Source: an uncultured Pseudomonadales bacterium
Lineage (GTDB): Bacteria; Pseudomonadota; Gammaproteobacteria; Pseudomonadales; Azotimanducaceae
NCBI GenBank assembly: GCA_958296025.1
Contig: OY282430.1
Span: 2,666,001 to 2,730,000 of the forward strand
Length of the DNA stretch: 64,000 nucleotides
Direction of reading: 5' to 3'
Both the position numbers and the translations under genes were made by a program. Below, piece by piece: positions 35,532 through 46,847 of this stretch. The stretch's first letter is position 1; each line of letters opens with the position of its first letter. The notes beneath the pieces were generated by a model. It was not told where the DNA came from. It made no database searches and worked only from the letters and a program-made list of their open reading frames with translations.

Positions 35532-35835
35532 GCGTCTCTCACAAAAAAACTAACCTGTAGGCACCCTGCAACGGTGCCGAAGCGCCGTTGCCAAGCCCAA
35601 GAGCCAATGATATCGCCAAAGTCTTGCTGAGTGCTTGGCCGCGTGGGATGCAGGGCGTCTTTATGCGCCTTGAAGACAAAAATCTCCGAGATGGGCGGCA
35701 AGTCGGCGGACATGCAAACGTGCGTGATGGCCCGATCAACTTTGCGAAGGCGCAAATTGGCATAGCGCCATCGTTGTCATTTCCGGGCGAGTGCGCTAAA
35801 CAGGCGCGAACTGTTCGCAGGGGCCGCCGAGCACC
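35532..35835. other. Intergenic region upstream of thrS and the SLC13 gene
   Basis: No convincing gene. On the minus strand a GGCACC-gttgcag-GGTGCC hairpin (35560-35578) is followed by ten bases and then a run of seven T (35543-35549), directly before the thrS start. This may be an attenuator or a translational operator. The rest should hold divergent promoters; nothing else stands out. Confidence 0.4.
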
Positions 35836-37641
35836 ATGCCCGATGTACCCAATCCCCATGCCTTGGGGTCCATGCTGTTGACGATGATCGCCCTGATCCT
35901 GTTCAGCCGCGAGCGGCTGCGGCTGGAGATCACCAGCCTTGGCCTGATCTGCATTTTAGCAGTGGGCTTCTCCCTGTTCCCCTTTGGGGACTTTCGCCCG
36001 GCGGCCTTCTTCGCCGGCTTCGGCCACGAGGCGCTGATCGCCGTCAGCGCCCTGATGGTGTTAGGCCATGGACTGGTGCAAACGGCCGCCTTGGAGCCCA
36101 TCGGCCGGCTGCTGGGGCGCATCTGGGTGAAGCTGCCACAGTTGTCCTTCATGGCCACCTTGGTTGTCGGGGCGGCGCTTTCCGCCTTCGTCAACAACAC
36201 CCCCATCGTGGTGCTGCTGCTGCCCATCCTGGTCAGCGTGTGCCTGCGCGCCAAGACCTCGCCGACCAAGGTGCTGATGCCCATGGGCTTCGCCACCTTG
36301 ATCGGCGGCATGGGCACCACCATCGGCACCTCCACTAACCTGCTGGTGGTGAGCGTCGCCTCGGACCTCGGCCTGCGCACCTTCGGCATGTTCGACTTCC
36401 TGTATCCGGCGGCGGTGGGCGGCGTGGTGGCCTTCCTCTATCTGTGGCTGGTTGCGCCGCTGCTGCTGCCCAAGCGGGACATTCAGCTGAGCGACCCTTC
36501 GCCGCGCCTGTTCGAGGCGCGCCTGCACCTCCCGGCCCGCTCCCCCGCTGTCGGCAAGACCCTTTCCGAAGCGATCGAGCTGTGCGAAGGCAAGCTGGAG
36601 GCCTTTCGGGTGCGCCGCGGCGAGGCCATCATCATGCCCCTGCCCGACGTCATCCTCAGGGCCGGGGACCGGCTGCGGGTGCGCGACACGCCGGAGAACC
36701 TGAAGCTCTTCGAGGACGCCTTGAAGGCCACCCTGCACAGCATCGATCAAAACGACAACGCCCAATACACCTTGTCGGCGGAGAACCAAAGCCTTGCGCA
36801 GATCGCCGTGGTGGCCGGCTCGCGGCTGGACCGCACCAGCCTGCGCACCATCCGCTTCCTGGACCAGTTTCAACTGGTGGTGCTGGCCCTGCACCGGGCC
36901 GGGCGGGAGATTTTGGGGGGCGACGACCGCATTGAGCGCACCTTGCTGCGGCCCGGCGACATCCTGTTGGTGCAAGGCCCCCGGGAGCAGATCGCCCGCA
37001 TGAAGAAGAGCGCCGAATTCTTGGTGCTGGACGCCACTGTTGACCTGCCGGAGTCGCGCAAGGCGCGCATCGCCTTGGGCATCTTCATCGGGGTGGTGGT
37101 CGCCGCCGCCACCGGCCTGATGCCCATCGCGGTCAGCGCCACCGCCGGCGCCTGCCTGCTGCTGCTGACCCGCTGCCTGTCCGTGAGCGGGGCCATGCGC
37201 GCCATCAATTCGTCGGTGTTCTTCGTGGTGGTGGCCAGCCTCGCTCTGGGACGAGCAATGGTGGAGACCGGCGCCACCCAATATCTGACCGAGGTATTTC
37301 TGTTCGTCACCCAAGGGGCGGACCCGGTGGTCCTGCTAGGCGCCCTCATGCTGCTGCTAGCCCTGCTGACCAACGTGGTGTCCAACAACGCCGCCGCCGT
37401 GGTGGGCACACCCATCGCCATCGGCATCGCTGGGCAACTGGGCCTGCCGCCGGAGCCCTTCGTGCTGGCGGTGCTGTTCGGCGCCAACATGAGCTACGTC
37501 ACGCCCATGTCCTACCAGACCAACCTGCTGGTGATGAGCGCCGGCAACTACCGCTTCGCTGACTTCGTGCGGGTGGGGATACCGCTGACCGTGCTGATGC
37601 TGGTCACCCTGACCTGGATTCTCGGGCAGATTTACTTCTGA
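35836..37641 (+). CDS. SLC13/DASS family permease with two RCK-C domains
   Basis: A 601-residue inner-membrane transporter. N-terminal and C-terminal membrane halves (about 10-215 and 400-600) flank two TrkA-C/RCK-C ligand-binding domains (about 220-395). Each membrane half has the family SNT-type motif: AFVNNTPIVVLLLP with GTTIGTSTNLLV, and VVSNNAAAVVGTPI with SYQTNLLV. Such proteins move sulfate, dicarboxylates or other anions with sodium or protons; the substrate cannot be read from the sequence. It converges on acnA with only 32 bases between the stops. Confidence 0.87.
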   Translation: MPDVPNPHALGSMLLTMIALILFSRERLRLEITSLGLICILAVGFSLFPFGDFRPAAFFAGFGHEALIAVSALMVLGHGLVQTAALEPIGRLLGRIWVKLPQLSFMATLVVGAALSAFVNNTPIVVLLLPILVSVCLRAKTSPTKVLMPMGFATLIGGMGTTIGTSTNLLVVSVASDLGLRTFGMFDFLYPAAVGGVVAFLYLWLVAPLLLPKRDIQLSDPSPRLFEARLHLPARSPAVGKTLSEAIELCEGKLEAFRVRRGEAIIMPLPDVILRAGDRLRVRDTPENLKLFEDALKATLHSIDQNDNAQYTLSAENQSLAQIAVVAGSRLDRTSLRTIRFLDQFQLVVLALHRAGREILGGDDRIERTLLRPGDILLVQGPREQIARMKKSAEFLVLDATVDLPESRKARIALGIFIGVVVAAATGLMPIAVSATAGACLLLLTRCLSVSGAMRAINSSVFFVVVASLALGRAMVETGATQYLTEVFLFVTQGADPVVLLGALMLLLALLTNVVSNNAAAVVGTPIAIGIAGQLGLPPEPFVLAVLFGANMSYVTPMSYQTNLLVMSAGNYRFADFVRVGIPLTVLMLVTLTWILGQIYF

Positions 37642-37673
37642 CCGATGTTCGCCAACGGAATGGCGTCAACGGG

Positions 37674-40352
<2,679 letters not shown>

Positions 40353-40484
40353 GCCTCGCTCCCAAACTGCTCCCGCCATCCCGAAAGCGCACAACAAGGA
40401 ACCAATTCGAAGGCGGGCAAGGGGCGGCAGTTTACTCCAATGTCAGCCCGAACGGGCGGGCAAGGGACCGCCGGGTTTAGCGAG

Positions 40485-40524
40485 CCTGTGCGCCCCTGCC
40501 CCTGCTAAGCAGGCGGCGCACAGG
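40485..40524 (-). terminator. Long hairpin after hsp20
   Basis: CCTGTGCGCC (40485-40494) and GGCGCACAGG (40515-40524) form a perfect 10-bp stem, with an inner CCTGCT/AGCAGG 6-bp hairpin. It lies 13 bases after the hsp20 stop. There is no long T run, so it may end transcription only in part, or stabilise the hsp20 mRNA. Confidence 0.6.
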
Positions 40525-40537
40525 GGTCCCTTCGGGG

Positions 40538-40954
40538 TCAATGCACATCCACCGAGATGGTGCGGGGCAGCACCTCTTGGCGCTTGCGCACACTGAGGCT
40601 CAGCGACCCGTCCTTGACAGCGGCGGCGATGCTGTTGTCATCCACATCCTCCGGCAGGCGGAAGCTGCGGAAGAACTCGCCGGTGCGCCGCTCCACCCGA
40701 TGCTGGCGGACATCGCCATTGCTTGCGGATTTGCGCTCGCCGCTGACCGTCAGAACGCCGTCCTTCACCGTGACGTTGATGGCGTCACGAGGCACGGAGG
40801 GCAGATCCAACTCGATCAGATAGGCGTCATCCGTCTCCGAGATGTCCGCCGGGGGCGACCACTGCACCGGCCCAGCCGGCTCGTCGCCAAAAACGCCGTA
40901 GCGCGGAAAGATGCGATCAAGCTCCCGAAAGGGGCTCCAGCTGATCATGTTCAT
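40538..40954 (-). CDS. Hsp20/alpha-crystallin family small heat-shock protein
   Basis: A 138-residue ATP-independent holdase. The alpha-crystallin domain spans about residues 35-130, with WSPPADISETDDAYLIELDLPSV, KDGVLTVSGERK, RTGEFFRSFRLPEDVD and the AAAVKDGSLSLSVRKRQ strand; a short N-terminal MNMISWSPFRELDRIF arm and a short C-terminal tail complete it. The IXI-like oligomerisation motif could be the ISV near the end. AAGGAG lies 8 bases before the ATG. A sigma-32-like promoter and a hairpin that hides the RBS precede it, fitting heat control. Confidence 0.93.
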   Translation of the reverse strand: MNMISWSPFRELDRIFPRYGVFGDEPAGPVQWSPPADISETDDAYLIELDLPSVPRDAINVTVKDGVLTVSGERKSASNGDVRQHRVERRTGEFFRSFRLPEDVDDNSIAAAVKDGSLSLSVRKRQEVLPRTISVDVH

Positions 40955-40961
40955 GGTTCGT

Positions 40962-40989
40962 CTCCTTGCAGTTGAAGTTGCGACAGGAG
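40962..40989 (-). promoter_or_regulatory. Candidate RNA thermometer hairpin masking the hsp20 RBS
   Basis: In the 5' leader CTCCT (plus strand 40985-40989) can pair with AGGAG of the ribosome binding site (40962-40966), with an inner GCA/TGC pairing. The short, interrupted stem would melt on heating. Confidence 0.35.
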
Positions 40990-41045
40990 CAATGTGGGTG
41001 CTGTTGGGAAAAACCAAAGATCTTGAAAACGAGTAATTTCTCCCC

Positions 41046-41073
41046 AAATGGGACAGGATTTTTTCCCTGCAAG
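41046..41073 (-). promoter_or_regulatory. Sigma-32-like heat-shock promoter of hsp20
   Basis: On the minus strand CTTGCAG (41067-41073) and CCCATTT (41046-41052) are 14 bases apart, close to the CTTGAAA / CCCCATNT sigma-32 consensus. Transcription would start about 85 bases before the hsp20 ATG, leaving room for the hairpin. Confidence 0.5.
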
Positions 41074-41250
41074 ACCCACTCTGCAGGGGATCCGACGAGC
41101 GCGGCATCCAGCGTGGCAAGCGCCGCGTCCCACCTTCGCGCCAACTCCAGGTACAGGGCTTCGTAACCCACGAACCGACTTGGATTCGCATGGATATCGT
41201 CGCCACGGCCAATATGGCGTCTGCGGATATCTAGTGCCAAACACCCGCTC

Positions 41251-42588
41251 CTACGAATAGTTGATCCAAGCGAGCCGATGGTTCCCGATCTGGTGGCCGA
41301 CGGCCTGCGAACTGATTCCGTAGTGGTCAGCCAACTCGTCGATCTCGCTTGGGGAAGCTCTTCCGCCGAGGTGTTTGGAAAGTCCCGCTGCCGGCGCTAG
41401 GAACTCGGCGGCAAAGGCCCGGGAGGCGCGTTGCTCCCAAGTATGAGCCTCGGTGACGAGTCGCCGGTGTGCCTGCCCGCTAAGGGTAAAGTGGCGCAAA
41501 TAGACCGTTCGTGCGAGCCTGAACCGATTCCCTGCCTGCCCTGCATCACCGATGATCGCCACCGGAGCGCCTTCGTCGCTTCGGGTCAGTGCGGCTTCCA
41601 GTGGGCTTTCAGGTTCGAGGTTTGTCGTCCGTGAGGGGCAATGCGCCCAACCGAGACGATTGAGGATCTCGTCTAAGTCCCCTATGGGTCCGTGACCGTT
41701 TGTCGGCGACAAGTGCTGTCGGAGCGCTGTTGCACACGCATAGCCGTGCTTGTGGGCCGTCCCTGCGTCGATGTCGCACGAGACGTTTTCTGGGGTGCGG
41801 CCCCGGCCGGCGTCGGCCGCAAGTGTCTCGGCTTGGCGCAACCAATCCACATCTCTCCGCACAGTCTGCGGGTGCGCCGCGTCAAGGAAGTCGTCTCTGA
41901 GCGGGGCATCGAGATCCGCCACAGATTCAAGGAGGGCCACCTCCAGATCGTCTGTAAGTTCGTCCGGGTCGAAAGGGTCGATGCCGAGGCGAGCCGACCA
42001 TTCGCAGAGCCTGCGCTCCTCTTCCGTGGTCCCCGAGATGGCCGCCCAATCCTTGCGGAAATCCCTGACTTCCGGTTCTTCCATTCCATAGAGCCTGTCC
42101 ACGACGGCTTGGACTGCTTCCGCCAATCCCCGCTCGGCGTCCGCCACCTCCAGATGGGTTTCGCCCTCGCCGGTGAAACGGAGAAATGGGTGCATCGAGG
42201 ATGTACCGTCCGGCATCCACCGCACGACAACTTTTTGCTCGTCCCTGTGCAGCGTGAGATCGGGCAGCGCGTTTCCTTCCTGAGCGGCCAGCAAGCTGTG
42301 GCGCTGCACCCATTCTCGGTCTCGTGGCGTTCTGGCGAGATCCGGCGAGGCGTAGCGAGCAGGAAACCGATACGATTCGTTCAGCAGGAACCACCAGTTC
42401 TCCACGATCCACTGGCATAGCGGAAACGCCGAACCATAAACCCCGCCGCGCAAGCTCTGTGAGGGGCCATGAACCGCTTCCGTCACCAAACGCCCACCCG
42501 CTTCGATCACCAAGCGGCACCAAGTGCGGGCAAGAACCGTATCCCTTACGCCGGGGGCGTCCTGCCACTCCATGCGAAATCGGATCAT
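41251..42588 (-). CDS. ImmA/IrrE-like protein with a degenerate zinc motif
   Basis: A 445-residue protein. The C-terminal 100 residues match the end of ImmA/IrrE (DUF955) metallopeptidase domains: WEQRASRAFAAEFLAPAAGL, then SEIDELADHYGISSQAVGHQIGNH. The preceding segment, where HExxH is expected, reads YLRHFTLSGQAHRRLVTEAHT, so the catalytic motif is altered or lost. The first 250 residues are unfamiliar, acidic, with tryptophan-rich stretches (VENWWFLLN) near the start. Its ATG overlaps the stop of the upstream small gene (ATGA). G+C is lower than average. A defence or toxin-antitoxin role is possible but unproven. Confidence 0.65.
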   Translation of the reverse strand: MIRFRMEWQDAPGVRDTVLARTWCRLVIEAGGRLVTEAVHGPSQSLRGGVYGSAFPLCQWIVENWWFLLNESYRFPARYASPDLARTPRDREWVQRHSLLAAQEGNALPDLTLHRDEQKVVVRWMPDGTSSMHPFLRFTGEGETHLEVADAERGLAEAVQAVVDRLYGMEEPEVRDFRKDWAAISGTTEEERRLCEWSARLGIDPFDPDELTDDLEVALLESVADLDAPLRDDFLDAAHPQTVRRDVDWLRQAETLAADAGRGRTPENVSCDIDAGTAHKHGYACATALRQHLSPTNGHGPIGDLDEILNRLGWAHCPSRTTNLEPESPLEAALTRSDEGAPVAIIGDAGQAGNRFRLARTVYLRHFTLSGQAHRRLVTEAHTWEQRASRAFAAEFLAPAAGLSKHLGGRASPSEIDELADHYGISSQAVGHQIGNHRLAWINYS

Positions 42589-42986
42589 GCGCTAGTGCTC
42601 CAGTTCAATCGCTTTTCCGCATCGCGAGGATATTCCGCTTCTTTGAGACGATAACCCTTGTACGTCCCAGCCGGGCCATTGATGTGCCGCGCTTCGTAGA
42701 GGTTCCCGTCGAGCCATCCCCAAGCGTATCTCGGAAAACCCTGCTCGAAACGCGCACTCGTGCAGCACCGTCGGATGGCTTCCTGCAACACGGCGTTGAT
42801 GTCATCCCACTCGATCTTGGGGTCGCAAGGTGTGGCGTCAGAACGAAGCGCGGGCGGACCAGCCAGGCTCGGGTACCCCTTGTGCTCTGGGCTGCCCAGA
42901 TATCGTGCTCTCGTTGCCGTGCTTTCCGGAGAGTCGTCGCCGTTCCACGGACCAATCCTACGACGTTTAGTTCGCTGATGCCTCAC
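42585..42986 (-). CDS. Hypothetical protein paired with the ImmA-like gene
   Basis: A 133-residue product from a GTG at 42986. The first 50 residues are basic and may not all be translated; the RBS is weak, so a later start is possible. The C-terminal part (FEQGFPRYAWGWLDGNLYEARHINGPAG) looks like a compact globular domain. I do not recognise it. Its stop overlaps the start of the ImmA/IrrE-like gene by 4 bases, so the two are co-translated. Base composition resembles its partner and differs from the flanks, suggesting joint acquisition. Confidence 0.6.
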   Translation of the reverse strand: MRHQRTKRRRIGPWNGDDSPESTATRARYLGSPEHKGYPSLAGPPALRSDATPCDPKIEWDDINAVLQEAIRRCCTSARFEQGFPRYAWGWLDGNLYEARHINGPAGTYKGYRLKEAEYPRDAEKRLNWSTSA

Positions 42987-43195
42987 GGTCCGTCTTGCTC
43001 CATCCAGTTCGGCCTATAGGGCCGGCACAGTCAGCCATCATAGCCCAACTCCGCCAGATGCCGGTTCATCGTCACTTCGGCCTCCTAACCAACCCGCCAT
43101 CCGCCCAAACCATTGCCAAGTCGGTTGCAATGCGGACTCTCCCCCACGGGGCGAGCCAGTCCGGTGATTGATGTACATTTACGCCTCCTGGAGCA

Positions 43196-44443
43196 GTGGG
43201 TGATTTTGACTTGATTCTTGACAAAGGCAAACTCCGCCGCATCGCCCTGGACCGGCAGGGCCTGTTGCGGCAGGCGCACTTCGGGCGCGGCAAGGGGGCC
43301 GTGCTGCGGGCCATTGAGCAACTCGGCTATGTGCAGATCGACACCATCTCCGTGGTGGAGCGGGCGCATCACCATGTGCTGCGCAGCCGGGTGCCCAACT
43401 ACCGCACCGCCTTCCTCGATCAGCTACAGCGCGAGGGCAAGGTTTTTGAATACTGGTATCACGCCGCCGCCTATCTGCCGATGCGGGACTACCGTTTCGC
43501 ACGGCGGGAAATGCAGGCGGCCAAGCGCGGGGAGTCGGACTGGGTGCGCAGCCGCGACCGCCGGCTGATGCAGCGCATCCTGGACCGGGTGCGCTTGGAG
43601 GGGCCGCTGAAATCCCGGGACTTCGAGGACAAGCGAACCTCCAAGGAAGGCTGGTGGGACTGGAAGCCGGCCAAGCGGGCCCTCGAGCAGCTATTCATTG
43701 AAGGCGACCTGATGATCACCGGGCGCGACGGCTTCCAGAAGACCTACGACCTGCCGGAACGCGCCATGCCCCGAGGCGTCTCCACCGCGGCCGCCAACCT
43801 GGAGGAGTTCGCCGCCTACCTCGTGCGCAACTGCCTGCGCAGCCACGGCTTCGCCACCCGCAAGTCCTTCACCCACCTCCGCTCCGGGGCGGGCATCCGC
43901 GAAGCGGTGGCGACGGTTCTTGAAGAAGGCGTGGCCGCCGGCAAGCTATGCCAATTCAACACCGAGGGCGGCACCGTCTATTGGGGCGACGCGGAGCTCC
44001 TGGACCGCCGGGCGCCGTCGGCTGCTGCCAGAGTGCGCATCCTGTCACCCTTCGACAACACCGTCATCCTGCGCCACCGTTGCAGCGCCCTGTTCGACTT
44101 CGACTATCAGGTGGAGTGCTACGTCAAGGCGGAGAACCGGCACTACGGCTACTTCTGCCTGCCCATCCTCTACCGCGACCAACTCGTGGGGCGCATGGAC
44201 TGCAAGGCGCACCGGTCCAGCGGCGAGTTCAACATCAAGCAACTGCACCTTGAGCGGCCGCAAGCCCTCAGCCGGGGAGCGCGGGGGGGCCGCCTCTCGG
44301 ATAAAACGGACGACCGCTTCCTCCCCGCCTTTGCGCAAGCGGTGCGGGATTTCGCCGCCTTCAACGGCTGCGTCGGCGTTAGCCTGAATCAATGCCAGCC
44401 GCAACGACTGCAAGGGCTGGTGGCAAAGGCGCTCGCCGGCTAG
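43196..44443 (+). CDS. ycaQ: YcaQ-type winged-helix DNA glycosylase
   Basis: A 415-residue HTH_42 family protein. E. coli YcaQ (AlkX) and Streptomyces AlkZ unhook interstrand crosslinks and excise bulky alkylated bases. The catalytic QxQ/QxD-type motif is at YVQIDTISVVERAHHHVLRSR; other blocks are KVFEYWYHAAAYLPMRDYRFA, WWDWKPAKRALEQLFIEGDL, RILSPFDNTVILRHR and YGYFCLPILYRDQLVGRMDCKAHR. The first residue of the motif pair is Q, as in the YcaQ branch. GTG at 43196 is the first start. It faces the tRNA-Gln gene tail to tail. Confidence 0.85.
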   Translation: MGDFDLILDKGKLRRIALDRQGLLRQAHFGRGKGAVLRAIEQLGYVQIDTISVVERAHHHVLRSRVPNYRTAFLDQLQREGKVFEYWYHAAAYLPMRDYRFARREMQAAKRGESDWVRSRDRRLMQRILDRVRLEGPLKSRDFEDKRTSKEGWWDWKPAKRALEQLFIEGDLMITGRDGFQKTYDLPERAMPRGVSTAAANLEEFAAYLVRNCLRSHGFATRKSFTHLRSGAGIREAVATVLEEGVAAGKLCQFNTEGGTVYWGDAELLDRRAPSAAARVRILSPFDNTVILRHRCSALFDFDYQVECYVKAENRHYGYFCLPILYRDQLVGRMDCKAHRSSGEFNIKQLHLERPQALSRGARGGRLSDKTDDRFLPAFAQAVRDFAAFNGCVGVSLNQCQPQRLQGLVAKALAG

Positions 44444-44461
44444 TGCGCCAAAAAGCAGGAG

Positions 44462-44536
44462 TGGCTGGGGCGGCAGGATTCGAACCTGCGCATGCCGGGA
44501 TCAAAACCCGGTGCCTTACCGCTTGGCCACGCCCCA
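44462..44536 (-). tRNA. tRNA-Gln (anticodon UUG), CCA encoded
   Basis: On the minus strand the acceptor stem TGGGGCG pairs with CGCCCCA (plus strand 44466-44472), followed by discriminator G and an encoded CCA. The anticodon stem CCGGG/CCCGG encloses TTTTGAT, giving anticodon TTG. The T arm reads GCAGGTTCGAATCCTGC. The D arm has GCCAAGCGGTAAGGC. All four arms close well, so the gene looks functional. Confidence 0.97.
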
Positions 44537-44558
44537 AGGCTTCCGTTGGAAGGGCGCC

Positions 44559-44587
44559 ATTCTCTTCGCCGCCACGTCGCCTGTCAA
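44559..44587 (-). promoter_or_regulatory. Promoter of tRNA-Gln
   Basis: On the minus strand a perfect -35 TTGACA (44582-44587) and GAGAAT (44559-44564) are separated by 17 bases. A GC-rich discriminator, typical of stringently controlled tRNA genes, follows. Transcription would begin about 15 bases before the tRNA 5' end. Confidence 0.7.
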
Positions 44588-44796
44588 CGGCTGAGCTCGC
44601 GCTGGACCTGTGCGGACTTGACGGAGTGTGCGCCCGAATGGCCATGCAATCTGACGCCCCGGCAGCGCCGGGCCAAGGCCGGCATTCGCCTTGCGGCGGA
44701 GTGCTAAGGCGCTCGACGTCGCGCAAAGATCGGCTTGGTGAAAAACAGGTTGACTTGTTCTACCATCCGCCCTGAGAAGGTCGCCGGTCCGCCGCA

Positions 44797-45411
44797 ATGA
44801 GCGCAACTTCATCTTCTTGGTTTCCGTTCAGGTCCTTGATTGATCCCGTGCGGGGGTTCGCGGCATTGGCCGACGCCCAGCCGGACCCGGTGCAGGTGTT
44901 CTTCAAACAGGTTTTTTGGCTGGCGCTGGCGCCGCCGGTGTTTGTTTTCATCGGCAGCCTGAACTTTGGCTGGCGGCTGGGCGCCGCCGAACCGCTGTAC
45001 CTGTCCGGCAAGGCCTTGACTCTGATCGGCATCGGCTACTTCTTCGCCTTGCTGCTGGGCTTGGTGTGTACCGCCGTCCTGTCGAAATGGATGGCCGCCA
45101 CCTACGGTGCCCGGGACGGCTTGGGCGTGCATTTGGCCTTGGTGGCCCTAGTGGCGGCACCGCTGGCGACGGGCAGCGTCTTCCATCTGTTTCCTCATGT
45201 CTTCGTCAACCTGCTGGCGCTGATCCCGGCGCTGCTGTGGAGCCTATACCTGCTGTACAAGGGGCTGCCCATCGCCTTGAGGATCGGCCCGGAGCGGGGC
45301 ATGTTGATGGCCTCGGCGTTGATCGGCTGCCTGCTGGTCGGCGCGGTCAGCCTGCTGGGCCTGACCGTGGCCCTGTGGACCGGCGGCATCGGCCCCACCA
45401 TCGGCGTTTGA
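44797..45411 (+). CDS. Yip1-domain inner-membrane protein
   Basis: A 204-residue membrane protein with five hydrophobic segments and the Yip1/DUF1282 pattern: a short soluble start (SLIDPVRGFAALADAQPDP), then helices with internal GIGYFFALLLGLVCTAVLSKWMA and FGGR-type loops replaced by YGARDG. Bacterial Yip1 proteins have no settled function. It lies 16 bases before ccoN and so probably heads the cytochrome oxidase operon, which hints at a role in oxidase membrane assembly (inference). Confidence 0.75.
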   Translation: MSATSSSWFPFRSLIDPVRGFAALADAQPDPVQVFFKQVFWLALAPPVFVFIGSLNFGWRLGAAEPLYLSGKALTLIGIGYFFALLLGLVCTAVLSKWMAATYGARDGLGVHLALVALVAAPLATGSVFHLFPHVFVNLLALIPALLWSLYLLYKGLPIALRIGPERGMLMASALIGCLLVGAVSLLGLTVALWTGGIGPTIGV

Positions 45412-45427
45412 ACGGGGTCTGGCGCAC

Positions 45428-46843
45428 ATGGCGAAGGAGGTTTACCACGACCGGGTGGTGACGGCCCTGGTGCTGTGCTCGATCGTCTGGTCGGTGGTCG
45501 GAATGCTGGCTGGGCTGCATGTCGCCGCTGAACTGGTCTGGCCGCAGCTGGACTTTGGGCGGGAGTGGCTCTCCTACGGGCGGCTGCGCACCCTGCACAC
45601 CAATGCGGTGATCTTCGGTTTCGGCGTCTCCGCCCTCATGGGCACCGCCTTCTACAGCGTGCAGCGCACCTGCCATGTGCCGCTGTTCGCGCCGGGGCTG
45701 GCCTGGTTCTGCTGCGTCGGCTGGCAGCTGGGCATTCTGGCCGGGGGCCTTTCCTTGTTGGCGGGTTGGAACGCCGGCAAGGAGTACGCCGAGCTGGAAT
45801 GGCCCTTCGACATCGCCATCGCCGTGGTTTGGGTGTGCTTCGCCATCGTCTTCTTCGGCACCATCGCCAGACGCAGGATGCCGGCCATCTACGTCTCCAA
45901 CTGGTTCTATGGCGGCCTCATCATCGTCATCGCCATGCTGCACATCGTCAACAGCTTGGCCGTGCCGGTGACCTTGTCCAAGTCCTACTCCCTGTTCGCC
46001 GGCGCCCAGGACGCCATCGTGCAGTGGTGGTACGGGCACAACGCCGTAGGCTTTCTGCTGACCGGCGGCTTCCTTGGCATGCTGTACTACTTCCTGCCCA
46101 AGCACGCCGACCGGCCGATCTGGAGCTACCGGCTGTCCATCGTCGCCTTTTGGGCGTTCACCTACGCCTACATCTGGGCGGGGCCGCACCACCTGCACTA
46201 CAACGCCATTCCCGAATGGGTGCAGTCCTTGGGCATGGTGATGAGCTTGGTGTTGCTGGCGCCCTCCTGGGCCACCATGATCAATGGGGTGATGACCGTG
46301 GCCGGGGCCTGGGAGAAGCTGAAGACCGACCCGGCCCTGAAATTCATCGTGCTGTCCTTGGCCTTCTACGGGTTGGCCACCTTCGAGGGGCCGATGATGT
46401 CCATCAAGAGCGTCAATGTGGTCAGCCACTTCACGGACTGGACCATCGGCCATGTCCACTCCGGGGCGCTGGGCTGGAACGCCATGATTACCTTCGGCAC
46501 ATTCTACTTCCTAGTGCCGCGGCTGATGGGCGCACCGCTGCACAGCGTTCGGCTGGCCAACATCCACTTCTGGCTGGCGCTGGCCGGCACCATGCTCTAC
46601 GTCCTGGCGATGTGGGGCGCCGGGGTGTCGCAAGGGTTGCTGTGGCTGAGCTTGGACGAGATCGGCGAACTCAGCTTCAGCTTCAAAGACATCATGGCCA
46701 GCATGGCCCCCTACTACGCCCTGCGCTTGGCGGCCGGGCTGATCTTCTTCGCCGGCGCCCTGCTGCTGGCTTACAACCTGTTCATGACCGTCAAGGGCCG
46801 CCGCACCGTGGCGGCGGCGCCCCCGGCAGCGGCGGAGGCTTGA
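45428..46843 (+). CDS. ccoN: cbb3-type cytochrome c oxidase subunit I
   Basis: Catalytic heme-copper subunit of the high-affinity cbb3 oxidase in the inner membrane. The 471 residues form about twelve helices. Metal ligands are recognisable: the low-spin heme histidine in RTLHTNAVIFGFG, CuB histidine in WWYGHNAVGFLLT, the histidine pair in WAGPHHLHYN, and SHFTDWTIGHVHSGALGWN for the last heme histidines. The cross-linked tyrosine is expected in the IWSYRLS segment. It is followed after 4 bases by ccoO in a complete NOQP order. No FNR box of the usual form was found upstream of the operon. Confidence 0.96.
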   Translation: MAKEVYHDRVVTALVLCSIVWSVVGMLAGLHVAAELVWPQLDFGREWLSYGRLRTLHTNAVIFGFGVSALMGTAFYSVQRTCHVPLFAPGLAWFCCVGWQLGILAGGLSLLAGWNAGKEYAELEWPFDIAIAVVWVCFAIVFFGTIARRRMPAIYVSNWFYGGLIIVIAMLHIVNSLAVPVTLSKSYSLFAGAQDAIVQWWYGHNAVGFLLTGGFLGMLYYFLPKHADRPIWSYRLSIVAFWAFTYAYIWAGPHHLHYNAIPEWVQSLGMVMSLVLLAPSWATMINGVMTVAGAWEKLKTDPALKFIVLSLAFYGLATFEGPMMSIKSVNVVSHFTDWTIGHVHSGALGWNAMITFGTFYFLVPRLMGAPLHSVRLANIHFWLALAGTMLYVLAMWGAGVSQGLLWLSLDEIGELSFSFKDIMASMAPYYALRLAAGLIFFAGALLLAYNLFMTVKGRRTVAAAPPAAAEA

Positions 46844-46847
46844 GGCG

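Noticed and set aside
44740-44796. FNR/Anr box before the Yip1-ccoNOQP operon
   Set aside because: TTGAC is present, but no ATCAA half-site at the right distance.
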